The notes beneath the pieces were generated by a model. It did not search any database. It was not told the DNA's origin and saw only the letters and a program-made list of their open reading frames with translations. Shown here one piece after another: positions 25,179 through 33,460 of a stretch of 64,000 nucleotides of DNA (positions are counted from its first letter, which is position 1; the number at the start of each line of letters is the position of its first letter). Origin of the DNA: Leptospiraceae bacterium (lineage in GTDB: Bacteria; Spirochaetota; Leptospiria; Leptospirales; Leptospiraceae); NCBI GenBank assembly GCA_016711485.1, contig JADJSX010000023.1, positions 1,022,001 through 1,086,000 on the forward strand. The letters are read 5' to 3'. A program made the translations under genes and the position numbers.

Positions 25179-25694
25179 TTAGTTCCAATTCCAATTTAAA
25201 AAAAGAATTCGAACCCATATGCTAAGTGGATTCATAATTCCTGTGTCGATAAATTTGATTTCGTTCTTTGAGTTAACGAACAAGGTAGTAGGAAATGCAT
25301 TTATTTTATTTGCTTCCAGGATTCTTTGATTACCAAATAGAGTAGGAAAGGCTATTCCGTGTTTGTCGATGTATTTCTTTACATGCTCTGGAGTTCCGCT
25401 GCCTTCTTCAATCGAAATAAATTCTGTATTCAATCTCCCATTAAATATAGAATAGCTGGTTTTAAATAGAGGTAAATTTGTTTCACATACACTACACCAC
25501 GTCGCCCAAAAATATATAATTTTATTTTTATTTGGAAAGTCTTCTGGGATTTGTGCATCCGTTAATAAAGATAATTCCGTCGGATTCAAAACTAACTTCC
25601 TACCTCCACCATTAAATATGGATAATAAAAATGTAAATACAAGTATAACTAGTATATAAAAAGAATACTCTAAGACTTTCTTTACAAATTTCAT
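25179..25694 (-). CDS. Membrane-anchored thioredoxin-like protein (TlpA/ScsD type)
   Basis: A 171-residue protein with one N-terminal membrane helix (residues 8-26) and a periplasmic thioredoxin fold. The redox site is FWATWCSVCETNLPLF near residues 62-77 (CxxC), and NAFPTTLFVN near 135-144 holds the cis-Pro. It overlaps the UbiA-like gene by 4 bases and precedes the HExxH gene by 1 base, so it is translated as part of the operon. Confidence 0.87.
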   Translation of the reverse strand: MKFVKKVLEYSFYILVILVFTFLLSIFNGGGRKLVLNPTELSLLTDAQIPEDFPNKNKIIYFWATWCSVCETNLPLFKTSYSIFNGRLNTEFISIEEGSGTPEHVKKYIDKHGIAFPTLFGNQRILEANKINAFPTTLFVNSKNEIKFIDTGIMNPLSIWVRILFLNWNWN

Positions 25695-26578
25695 AGAATG
25701 GCAGGAATTTTAAGATATAGAATGGCAGTTACCATTAAAACCCAAACCAGTCCCGAAATTAAAACACTCAGATCTGTGAGTATCGCCTTACTAGGATTGT
25801 GCCCCATATTTTTGATATAGATAATATATAAGCTTCGAAAAATTGCATAGACTACTATCGGGATGGTATATACTAATTTATCTGTTCCCATCTTTTGAAT
25901 TGTGTCGGGGCTAATGGTATACATTACATAACTAATCAAAGTCATGGTAGAGGCAATGGACATCATTAGATCTAAAAATTGAGGAGAATATTCTTCCAAA
26001 ATTTTTCTATGAGCTCCTGCTGACTTGTCGAGTAATATAATTTCTCCCCGTCTTTTGCTAAATCCCCAGAAGAGAGCTAACATAAAAGTACAGAGCAATA
26101 ACCAAGAGGAAAAACTAACGCCAATTACGACTGCACCAGAAATGGCTCGTATCACAAATCCGATACTAATACTCATAACGTCCAATATTACAATATGTTT
26201 CAAGTATTTACTATAAAGTAAATTGAATCCAAAGTAAAAACTACACAATGCAAAAAAAACAGGATTTAAACTATAAGCTAGCGTTAGGGATAATGGTAAG
26301 ATAATTATTGTTAAAAGTAACGCTATGCTTGGATCAATTTTTCCGGATGCTATAGGTCTAGTTTTTTTTTCTGGATGAAGTGCATCTTCTTTTCTATCAA
26401 GATAATCATTGATAACATACTGACAACTTGCAATAATAGAAAATAATAGAAATGCGAAAAAACTCTTTAGAATTGCGTCTGGTTCTGATAATTTACGACC
26501 AAATATAATTCCTGCAAATATAATTACATTTTTGATCCATTGGTGTATTCTCATTAGTAAAATATATTGTATTAACAT
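25691..26578 (-). CDS. UbiA-family prenyltransferase, decaprenyl-phosphate phosphoribosyltransferase type
   Basis: A 295-residue polytopic membrane enzyme. The first Asp-rich motif is NDYLDRKED near residues 57-65, with HPEKKTRPIASG following, and the second region is LDVMSISIGFVIRAISGA near 136-153. Together with FSKRRGEI these resemble the Mycobacterium decaprenyl-phosphate 5-phosphoribosyltransferase (UbiA, Rv3806c) more than quinone-type UbiA. Such enzymes make polyprenyl-phosphoribose sugar donors. No DprE1/DprE2 epimerase genes are adjacent. Second gene of the operon. Confidence 0.85.
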   Translation of the reverse strand: MLIQYILLMRIHQWIKNVIIFAGIIFGRKLSEPDAILKSFFAFLLFSIIASCQYVINDYLDRKEDALHPEKKTRPIASGKIDPSIALLLTIIILPLSLTLAYSLNPVFFALCSFYFGFNLLYSKYLKHIVILDVMSISIGFVIRAISGAVVIGVSFSSWLLLCTFMLALFWGFSKRRGEIILLDKSAGAHRKILEEYSPQFLDLMMSIASTMTLISYVMYTISPDTIQKMGTDKLVYTIPIVVYAIFRSLYIIYIKNMGHNPSKAILTDLSVLISGLVWVLMVTAILYLKIPAIL

Positions 26579-26605
26579 AGTAATTTATTTTGTCCCAGTT
26601 TGTGT

Positions 26606-27622
26606 TTAATTTAAAAATTTTGTTTTGTTTTTTATATAACGAAAAGTGAGTGAAATTTCTTTTACGCCTGATATATTCTCTAACTTTATACTGAAGGAAG
26701 GAGATGAATTGATTGATTCCATTTCCAAATATTTTTCAGGAATTAGTTTTCCTGATTTTATTCCTTCCATACAACATATTTCTTTCATTGTGGAAGGTTC
26801 CAACATTCCTAAGTTATTCAGTTTAAAATTTCGTTCGCTTATTATTTTTTTTGATTCATCTAGAAATTTAATTTCTTTTATTTGGAAACGTGCGTGTATT
26901 TGGTGAACTGGTTCGATCTTAATTTCGTTTACGTCAGATGCTGCCGGTAAAATGAAGTTTATCTCTTTCCATTCTTCAGAAGGATTTACATTTACTGAAA
27001 TTTCATTTGAAGTGTTAAAATTAAAAATTTGTTGGTTTAAATAGTAAATTTTTACTACATCATTTTTAATAGGTTTCAGTTTATTGTATTGGTTGAACCC
27101 AAAATAACTAATTAGTCCAATTAGAATTATTCCAATAGAAATTTGAAATTTTATTTTAGAATTGTGAAAATCAACTGGATTTTCAAATAGGAATTTATTG
27201 GTTTTAAAAATGTATTTTTCAATAGTAAACAGTAATACAGCCAAGGAGTTTTCAATTTCTTCGCTTTTTTCTTCCTTTGATTTATATTGTTTATCTATAA
27301 TAGAAATATGTTTCGTAAAGGCTGAAATGATTTCAGAATGCGGGATTGATTTGATTTTTTCACGCCAATGATCGGTTGTGGTTACTTGAGATAATCCGCT
27401 AAAAGATAGTGCTAAATTACAAATGTCTTGGATTAAAAATTCAGATAGAAGGAGAGCATCATCCGGATTTGAATTTTCATTGCAGAGACTTACCGATTCG
27501 AGTCTAGAATAACAAGAATCTAACTTTTCTTTGAGTTTATTTTTTCTCTCTATGATTTGTGTTATTGATTCAGTAATTTCCGGTTTTTTAAAAGTAATTG
27601 TAAAATAATCAGCGGTCTTCAT
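26606..27622 (-). CDS. Hypothetical membrane protein, first gene of the UbiA operon
   Basis: A 338-residue protein with a cytoplasmic helical N-terminal part (ERKNKLKEKLDSCYSRLESV), one membrane helix near residues 162-180 (FQISIGIILIGLISYFGFNQ), and an extracytoplasmic beta-rich domain. That domain (NPSEEWKEINFILPAASDVN, EIKIEPVHQIHARFQIKEIK) looks like a discoidin or carbohydrate-binding jelly roll of the type seen on membrane glycosyltransfer proteins. Not assigned to a family. It precedes the UbiA-like gene by 27 bases. Confidence 0.65.
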   Translation of the reverse strand: MKTADYFTITFKKPEITESITQIIERKNKLKEKLDSCYSRLESVSLCNENSNPDDALLLSEFLIQDICNLALSFSGLSQVTTTDHWREKIKSIPHSEIISAFTKHISIIDKQYKSKEEKSEEIENSLAVLLFTIEKYIFKTNKFLFENPVDFHNSKIKFQISIGIILIGLISYFGFNQYNKLKPIKNDVVKIYYLNQQIFNFNTSNEISVNVNPSEEWKEINFILPAASDVNEIKIEPVHQIHARFQIKEIKFLDESKKIISERNFKLNNLGMLEPSTMKEICCMEGIKSGKLIPEKYLEMESINSSPSFSIKLENISGVKEISLTFRYIKNKTKFLN

Positions 27623-27867
27623 TTAAATAACCTTCCTCAACCAATCTTGCTTTTCTTGTATTATAAACAAGTTTTTTATTTGGATAATCTTTTTGTCTCA
27701 AAATTATAATCCTAAGATGTCTATCCGAAATACCAAATAGTGTAATTATCCCTAGTCATATGAGTAAAAACTTTGGGGAATGTAGGAAATAACTTTCGGA
27801 ATAAATTAGGAGTAAACTATATAATTTCACTTGTCCATCTAATCTATCTGAAAAATCTAACATTTAT

Positions 27868-28167
27868 ATGAAACATTTTATTATAAAATTGCATTATAAA
27901 GTCCCAATAGAAATAATCGATACCGTTTTAGTTGAACATAGAGAATTCTTAGATTTAGGTTACAAAAAACAAATTCTACTAAGTTCCGGCCCTCAAAATC
28001 CTCGAGACGGAGGAATTTTGATAGCTAGAGCAGAAAGTTTAGAGGCCATGAAGGAATTTTGTGAACAAGATCCCTTTTTTAAAAAAGATTTTGCTGATTA
28101 TAATTACACTGAATTTATTCCTGTAAAATATCAGAATAATTTTGCATCGTGGTTCGAACCACAGTAG
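27868..28167 (+). CDS. YciI family protein
   Basis: A 99-residue single-domain protein with a dimeric ferredoxin-like fold. HREFLDLGYKKQILLSSGPQ near residues 24-43 and FCEQDPFFKKDFADYNYTEF near 66-85 are typical of YciI, including the His and Asp thought to form the putative active site. Its reaction in most bacteria is unknown. Confidence 0.88.
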   Translation: MKHFIIKLHYKVPIEIIDTVLVEHREFLDLGYKKQILLSSGPQNPRDGGILIARAESLEAMKEFCEQDPFFKKDFADYNYTEFIPVKYQNNFASWFEPQ

Positions 28168-28369
28168 AAAGTAAATTACCTACAACAAAAAAGATGTAGC
28201 CGCTTGCGAGAGAAATATTACCGCTTTTCCATTTTCTAGGTGTAATTTGAAAAATTTTGATTTAATCAATCTAGCGGCTAAGGGCAAACTTTGTAAATTA
28301 GGTCCAGCTGGTTTTTTCAGTTCTAGATATTTTAGTCATTGTTTCGTAAGGTGAATTATTTAATTTTAA

Positions 28370-28532
28370 TAACTGACATTACGCAAAATTGATAATTTAC
28401 GGAGCCAAAGATGATTTTGAGAATATTAGAGAATGCTAATGAATTAATAAATTCAATAGCCTGCGGCAGCAAGCCCACCGCTAGGTGCAAACCTCAAGCG
28501 GAAGCTGGACTCACCTTGCGTAAGGTGAGTTA
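28370..28532 (+). repeat. Family A MITE-like element, 163-bp full copy
   Basis: Starts TAACTGACATTACGCAA and ends TTGCGTAAGGTGAGTTA. It has exactly the same length as the copies at 44051 and 58075, which are in opposite orientation. The right end contains a hairpin CACCTTGCGTAAGGTG. It carries no gene. Its right terminal repeat supplies the stop codon and the last six codons of the minus-strand gene at 28511. Confidence 0.8.
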
Positions 28533-28855
28533 ATAAAATAAAATAACGAAGTATTAATTAAGGAAACTCCCAGAGATATAGTAAAATAATACGGAACTAT
28601 TTCCCCTGCATTTTCATCTGCGGCAAATCCAATGAAGGCGACAAAACCAACGATAGAACTTACAAAAGTACTAAATAAAATTATCAATAGACTTAGAATT
28701 TTTCGAAACAAAGTTACTTCTAAAAAATAATTGATTACAAAATGGATAAAAACCGCAGTGAGCAAAGTGCCAATAGATGCGAAAAACCCACCTACTAAAA
28801 TTAGAATACAAATGAATAATAAATCAGAACTGTTCATTTGTTTTAAACTATACAT
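28511..28855 (-). CDS. Small membrane protein with an element-derived C-terminus
   Basis: A 114-residue protein with four predicted membrane helices (LLFICILILVGGFFASIGTL; FVINYFLEVTLF; ILFSTFVSSIVGFVAFIGFA; FTISLGVSLINTSLFYFI). The last residues NSPYAR and the stop lie inside the family A element, so the native end was probably lost at insertion. Family not recognised. The ATG 28855 has no strong ribosome site; a GTG or TTG alternative is not better. Confidence 0.55.
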   Translation of the reverse strand: MYSLKQMNSSDLLFICILILVGGFFASIGTLLTAVFIHFVINYFLEVTLFRKILSLLIILFSTFVSSIVGFVAFIGFAADENAGEIVPYYFTISLGVSLINTSLFYFINSPYAR

Positions 28856-28995
28856 TTTAATAGATTGTCAAATGAAATTTCAGAATATTCCTAATTTCAT
28901 TGTCCAAAATAATCTATAACATCTTTTGATAAAAAATTCAATCATTGGATAGAATTTAATTGCCGTTTAAAAATCTTATTTTCCTTATTGATAAA

Positions 28996-30525
28996 ATGAT
29001 ACCTTTGAAAATTTTTAATGTAGAACAAATTCGAAAATTGGATAATTACACAATAGAATATGAACCAATCGAATCGATTGATCTAATGGAGAGAGCTTCG
29101 ATTGCATTTGTAAAATGGTTTACTCGGAATTTTGATTCTGAGTATAAGGTTCGAATATTTGCCGGTCTTGGAAATAACGGAGGAGACGGACTATCAATTG
29201 CGAGACTGTTAGCGGAACAAAATTATAAAATAGAAGTATTTGTGATATGGTATTCTGAATCAACTTCAAATGATTTTAAAGTGAATTATGACCGTTTGCC
29301 GCTAACCATTTTCAAAAAAGATATTCGTATAATAAATGAGATTCCTAAGACTGAAACTGATACAGAAGAAAATACAATTATTATCGATGCAATTCTAGGT
29401 TCTGGGCTTAGTCGAGAGCCGGATGGGTTGATTTTGGATACAATAGAGCATATAAACCAAACTGGTTTTCCAATTGTTTCTGTGGATATAGCCTCTGGAC
29501 TATTTGCTGATAAAAAAACTTCGCATAAATCAGTGGTTACACCTGATTATACGATATTTTTTCAAATTCCAAAATTAGCTTTTTTTCTTCCTGAAAATTC
29601 TAAGTATGTAGGTGATTGGCATTCAGTAAATATTGGGCTTTCTTCTGAGTATATTTCGCAGGAAAATACAGATAAATACTTGATTGATGAAGATTATATA
29701 AAAAGGATTTACAAAAAAAGAGAAAAATTTTCTCATAAGGGAACTTATGGTAAATCATTATTAGTCGTTGGGTCATTTGGAAAAATTGGAGCTGCCGTAC
29801 TTGCAGCAAAAGGTTGTTTGAGATCAGGAGTTGGTCTATTGACTGTTCAGGTTCCTGATTGTGGTGTAGAAATTTTACAAACATCTGTGCCGGAAGCTAT
29901 GGTAGTTTCTGGTAAAAGTAAAAAAGTATTAGAGTTCATTGATTGGAAGAAATTACTGCCTGACTCAATCGGTATTGGACCCGGTATCGGAAAAGATAAA
30001 AAAACGTTTACTACTTTAAAAAAAATTCTGAAAGAATTCAATAAACCAATGGTTATTGATGCAGATGCAATAAATCTAATTTCAGAAAATAGCGAATTAT
30101 TAAAGTTGATTCCGGCAAATAGTATTTTGACTCCGCATCTAAAAGAATTTGAGAGACTCACAGGAATTGTGAAAGACGATTTTCAGAGAATCGAGAAATT
30201 AATTTCATTTTCTAAGGGACAAAAAGTTTTTACTATATTGAAAGGTAGGTATACTGCCATTGCCACTCCTGAAGGAAACGTATTTTTTAATCCAACGGGT
30301 AATCCCGGTATGGCGACAGGAGGGAGTGGAGACGTGTTAACTGGGATCCTTACTTCCTTGTTAGCTCAGAGTTATTCTCCTTTTGATGCAAGTATACTCG
30401 GCGTTTACCTTCATGGTTTTGCCGGTGATTTGGCGGCAAAGGATTTAGGAGAAGAAAGTTTACTTGCCTCGGATATAACTCTGTATTTAGGAAAAGCATT
30501 TTTATCAATAAAGTCTAAATATTAA
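28996..30525 (+). CDS. nnr: Bifunctional NAD(P)H-hydrate epimerase / ADP-dependent dehydratase
   Basis: A two-domain repair enzyme of about 509 residues that restores hydrated NADH and NADPH. The N-terminal YjeF domain shows FAGLGNNGGDGLSIARLLAE, IIDAILGSGLSREP and VSVDIASGL. The C-terminal ribokinase-like domain shows HKGTYGKSLLVVGSFGKIGA, GIGPGIGKDKKT, DADAINLI, LTPHLKEFERL, and NPGMATGGSGDVLTGIL with the catalytic Asp. I start it at ATG 28996 (MIPLKIFNVEQ); the TTG at 28960 would add a poor leader. Confidence 0.96.
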   Translation: MIPLKIFNVEQIRKLDNYTIEYEPIESIDLMERASIAFVKWFTRNFDSEYKVRIFAGLGNNGGDGLSIARLLAEQNYKIEVFVIWYSESTSNDFKVNYDRLPLTIFKKDIRIINEIPKTETDTEENTIIIDAILGSGLSREPDGLILDTIEHINQTGFPIVSVDIASGLFADKKTSHKSVVTPDYTIFFQIPKLAFFLPENSKYVGDWHSVNIGLSSEYISQENTDKYLIDEDYIKRIYKKREKFSHKGTYGKSLLVVGSFGKIGAAVLAAKGCLRSGVGLLTVQVPDCGVEILQTSVPEAMVVSGKSKKVLEFIDWKKLLPDSIGIGPGIGKDKKTFTTLKKILKEFNKPMVIDADAINLISENSELLKLIPANSILTPHLKEFERLTGIVKDDFQRIEKLISFSKGQKVFTILKGRYTAIATPEGNVFFNPTGNPGMATGGSGDVLTGILTSLLAQSYSPFDASILGVYLHGFAGDLAAKDLGEESLLASDITLYLGKAFLSIKSKY

Positions 30526-31277
30526 AAGTAAAAGGTTTTATCTTTAGAAAGTTTCGTTTCTGTGTTTCCTGGTACAAATCCATCCATTTTTATAAGTTGT
30601 TTTGCTTTTAGCGAATAATTAGACTTACTCTCTTTAGATTTTCCTTTTTGGTTCCCATCGTTATCACAGGCTTCTTTTGTGTGCTGAAAATTTACTTTCC
30701 CTGTCGAAACATTATAGTCGTAAAGTGAAGTTTCTTCGCACACGATACTATATTCAATGGTTGCACCTATTAAATACCAATCCTCATTCTGAAATCTAAA
30801 TCTATGCGTATACATCCATTTTTCTCGTGAACCACCAAAATGGTGAATTACAATTGCTCCGTTTTCCATTGTAATATTTTCGAATGGATCAGCCATCATT
30901 CCTCCCGCCAAACTAGAAAGAATCGGACCAACGCTTTTGTGGAGCAACTCCCAATTACCCGCTTTTTTCTTAAAAATATGAAGTTCTCTTTGATGTCCCA
31001 ATTCATCTTTCGTTTGAGTTTCGTATACAACTGCTAATTCTTGTATTTCATCACCATCTAAATCGCCTTTTGCTTCTGCAATATTCTTGAAATTAGTAGG
31101 ACTTGGAACGGATGGATTTGAAATTTCTTCTCTGTTTGCGGAGATATCCTCAATGTCATTGTTTGTATCTTCAGTTATAGTCTGTTCTTCTGATTTTTCA
31201 GTTTCCGATTTTTTTTTGCAGGAACTTAGAAATAAAACCAGCGATATTACTAATAAAATATTTATCCAAATTTTCAT
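30522..31277 (-). CDS. Hypothetical lipoprotein with FG-GAP-like motif
   Basis: A 251-residue lipoprotein, lipobox LFLSSC near residue 20, then a long acidic Glu/Asp/Thr-rich linker (residues 24-62). EAKGDLDGDEIQELAVVYET near 68-87 is an FG-GAP/VCBS-like calcium-binding loop (DLDGDEIQEL). The rest is beta-rich with several Trp and Tyr. Surface or periplasmic location; function unknown. Its 3' end overlaps nnr by 4 bases. Confidence 0.75.
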   Translation of the reverse strand: MKIWINILLVISLVLFLSSCKKKSETEKSEEQTITEDTNNDIEDISANREEISNPSVPSPTNFKNIAEAKGDLDGDEIQELAVVYETQTKDELGHQRELHIFKKKAGNWELLHKSVGPILSSLAGGMMADPFENITMENGAIVIHHFGGSREKWMYTHRFRFQNEDWYLIGATIEYSIVCEETSLYDYNVSTGKVNFQHTKEACDNDGNQKGKSKESKSNYSLKAKQLIKMDGFVPGNTETKLSKDKTFYF

Positions 31278-31353
31278 TTTTACTTTCTCCTAAAAACTAA
31301 GGAACAATCTTATTAAAAATTGGCAATCTAATTTGAATAAAGTAGACTATTTC

Positions 31354-31382
31354 TTGACAGATGTAATCGTATTAAATTTAAA
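31354..31382 (+). promoter_or_regulatory. Candidate promoter of the NRDE gene
   Basis: TTGACA (31354-31359) is followed after 17 bases by TTTAAA (31377-31382), which is a weak -10. The ribosome site TAGGAG and ATG (31395) follow closely. Confidence 0.35.
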
Positions 31383-31394
31383 TTAGGAGTAATT

Positions 31395-32153
31395 ATGTGT
31401 ATCCTTTTTTTAGCAATTAACCAACATAAAGATTATCCACTCATTGTATTAGCAAACCGAGATGAGTTCCAATTACGACCCACAAAGGTTGCTCATTTTT
31501 GGGAAGATTATCCTGATTTACTAGCAGGTAGAGATGAAAAAGAAGGTGGAACATGGCTCGGACTGAATCGAGATAGAAAAATTGCGGCACTAACGAATTA
31601 TAGAGATATACCGCTTCACAAAGATGGGCGGAATTCGCGCGGTTTATTAGTAAAAAATTATTTAACATCCAACCAGAGTTCTGAGGAGTATTTGGATTTT
31701 TTGATTCATAATAAAGATAATTATAATCCTTACAATATATTAATAGGAAACCCAAAGTTACTTTTTGTATATAATAACGTTAGTAATCAAATAGATAAAT
31801 TAGAGGATGGATTTCACGGATTAAGTAATGCGTATCTGAATTCACCTTGGCCAAAAATAGGAAAAGGAATTCAAAAATTAAAAGAAGAAATCTTAAATCC
31901 TGAGTTTGATATAGATAATTTATTTTCAATAATGAAGGATGAATCAAAAGCACCAGATGAGTTACTTCCCAATACAGGAGTCGGATTAGAGAAAGAAAGA
32001 TTTCTTTCCTCCATATTTATACGAAGTGAAGTTTATGGAACTCGATCCACGGCTGTAATTTTGTTTGATCGGAAAAATGATATTAGCTTCTACGAAAGAT
32101 CTTATAACATAAAAGGGGAAATTTTTAACAAATTTCACACTAAGGTAAATTGA
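31395..32153 (+). CDS. NRDE family protein (TANGO2-like)
   Basis: A 252-residue cytoplasmic protein of the NRDE/TANGO2 group, named for the motif seen here as LANRDE near residues 18-23. Other signatures are WEDYPDLLAGRDEKEGGTWL near 36-55 and NYRDIP and NSRGLLVKNYL. It begins MCIL with Cys2, typical of the Ntn-hydrolase-like members. TANGO2 has been linked to haem trafficking and lipid metabolism; the bacterial role is uncertain. Confidence 0.92.
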   Translation: MCILFLAINQHKDYPLIVLANRDEFQLRPTKVAHFWEDYPDLLAGRDEKEGGTWLGLNRDRKIAALTNYRDIPLHKDGRNSRGLLVKNYLTSNQSSEEYLDFLIHNKDNYNPYNILIGNPKLLFVYNNVSNQIDKLEDGFHGLSNAYLNSPWPKIGKGIQKLKEEILNPEFDIDNLFSIMKDESKAPDELLPNTGVGLEKERFLSSIFIRSEVYGTRSTAVILFDRKNDISFYERSYNIKGEIFNKFHTKVN

Positions 32154-32191
32154 ATGAATCAATTGGTTAGTATTTTTGTTTGAAATACTCT

Positions 32192-32332
32192 ATGAACAAA
32201 TTTAATACAATAAATAGAAATTCGAAGTCTAAACAAATTCAATATTGGAATAATTCATGGAGTAATAAAAACTTCAAATCCAGTCCAATGGGTATCTATT
32301 ACGATCCAACCATACTAATTTTGAACACATGA
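32192..32332 (+). CDS. Short reading frame coupled to the ABHD18-like gene, perhaps its lost N-terminus
   Basis: Forty-six codons (MNKFNTINRNSKSKQIQYWN onward) end in a TGA that overlaps the ATG of the next gene (ATGA at 32329-32332). In the downstream gene's frame, the codons just before that ATG read HTNFEH, which would join smoothly to MKSLLDN. So either a leader peptide couples translation, or a one-base indel has split an N-terminal extension from the hydrolase. Confidence 0.4.
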   Translation: MNKFNTINRNSKSKQIQYWNNSWSNKNFKSSPMGIYYDPTILILNT

Positions 32333-33360
32333 AAAGTTTATTAGATAATTTTTATTCAACTGTATTTAATCGAGATTTATTTTTTAAGTCAGGTTGGGGA
32401 GAAATGTCCGGATTAAATTATATTTTGGCAAGTGATCCAAATAAACTTCATCTTCGACCAGTGCGAGACATTTCAATTCAATGGGAATCTGGAAAAACAG
32501 AAAAAGGCATTCACATTCGAAATGGATTTTTTGAATCACCCTTTGTGTTCGAATATACAAATGGTAAAAATAAAGTTTTAGTGGAGTTACCAGACGAGGC
32601 AAAACGAGCGTATGTGCAATTCATTTTACCCAATCAAGTGGATTCCAATACTCCAGTAGTAATTCATTTTGCAGCTACAGGAGATGAAGGATTTAGTAGG
32701 AGGCGGTTAACAATGGCTATCCCACTAGCCAAAATAGGAATTGGATCTCTGCTGCTAGAAAATCCTTTTTACGGAAAAAGAAGACCGGTAGGACAAAAAG
32801 GCGTTATGATCGAGAGGTTTACTGAGTTTCTACGAATGTCGCGTGCGGCAACAGATGAGGGAATTGCTATTCTACGTTATTTAAAAAACAAAGGTCATAA
32901 TATATTAGGTGTAACTGGAATTAGTATGGGAGGTTACGTAGCAGTTACCGCAGCAGCGCGTAGTGAATTCGAATTAGCAGTAGCCGCTTGTATTCCTAGT
33001 CACTCAGGCTCGCCTGTATATACAGACGGGCTCTTAAGTAAAGTATGTGATTGGAATTCTTTGCAAAACGAATTGGTCGGAACAAAAAAAGACGCTCGAA
33101 TATTCATGAGAGAAATTTTAGATTGTTCTGATATTCGTACATTTCCAAAACCAAAACGACCCGATGCAGTTGTAATTGTGGGAGCAAAAAATGATGCTTA
33201 TATTCCGCAGTATTCAACTGAAATAATCAAAGAACATTTACCGGAGGCCACTCTGCGTTGGGTATCACAAGGACACGTTGGCTCTTTTTTATTTTGTGCT
33301 AAAGATTTTCGTAATGCAGTTAAGGATTCTTTTGATTTACTAACGCACGTTACGAAATGA
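32329..33360 (+). CDS. ABHD18-like alpha/beta hydrolase (DUF2048)
   Basis: A 343-residue serine hydrolase-like protein that closely follows eukaryotic ABHD18/C4orf29: LFFKSGWGE near residue 19, then ATGDEGFSRRRLTMAIPLAK near 124-143, GSLLLENPFYGKRRP near 147-161, the nucleophile elbow GVTGISMGGYVAV near 203-215, and VVIVGAKNDAYIPQY with QGHVGSFLF (His) near the end. The lipid substrate in bacteria is unknown. Starts by ATGA overlap with the short frame upstream. Confidence 0.85.
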   Translation: MKSLLDNFYSTVFNRDLFFKSGWGEMSGLNYILASDPNKLHLRPVRDISIQWESGKTEKGIHIRNGFFESPFVFEYTNGKNKVLVELPDEAKRAYVQFILPNQVDSNTPVVIHFAATGDEGFSRRRLTMAIPLAKIGIGSLLLENPFYGKRRPVGQKGVMIERFTEFLRMSRAATDEGIAILRYLKNKGHNILGVTGISMGGYVAVTAAARSEFELAVAACIPSHSGSPVYTDGLLSKVCDWNSLQNELVGTKKDARIFMREILDCSDIRTFPKPKRPDAVVIVGAKNDAYIPQYSTEIIKEHLPEATLRWVSQGHVGSFLFCAKDFRNAVKDSFDLLTHVTK

Positions 33361-33460
33361 AATTGGAATCAAAAAAACATATCAAAAAATGTAAATACAA
33401 TTGCCAGAAATTGGAACAATGGTAAATTTAGGAATCTAGCCAATGTCTCATGAGGATAAT

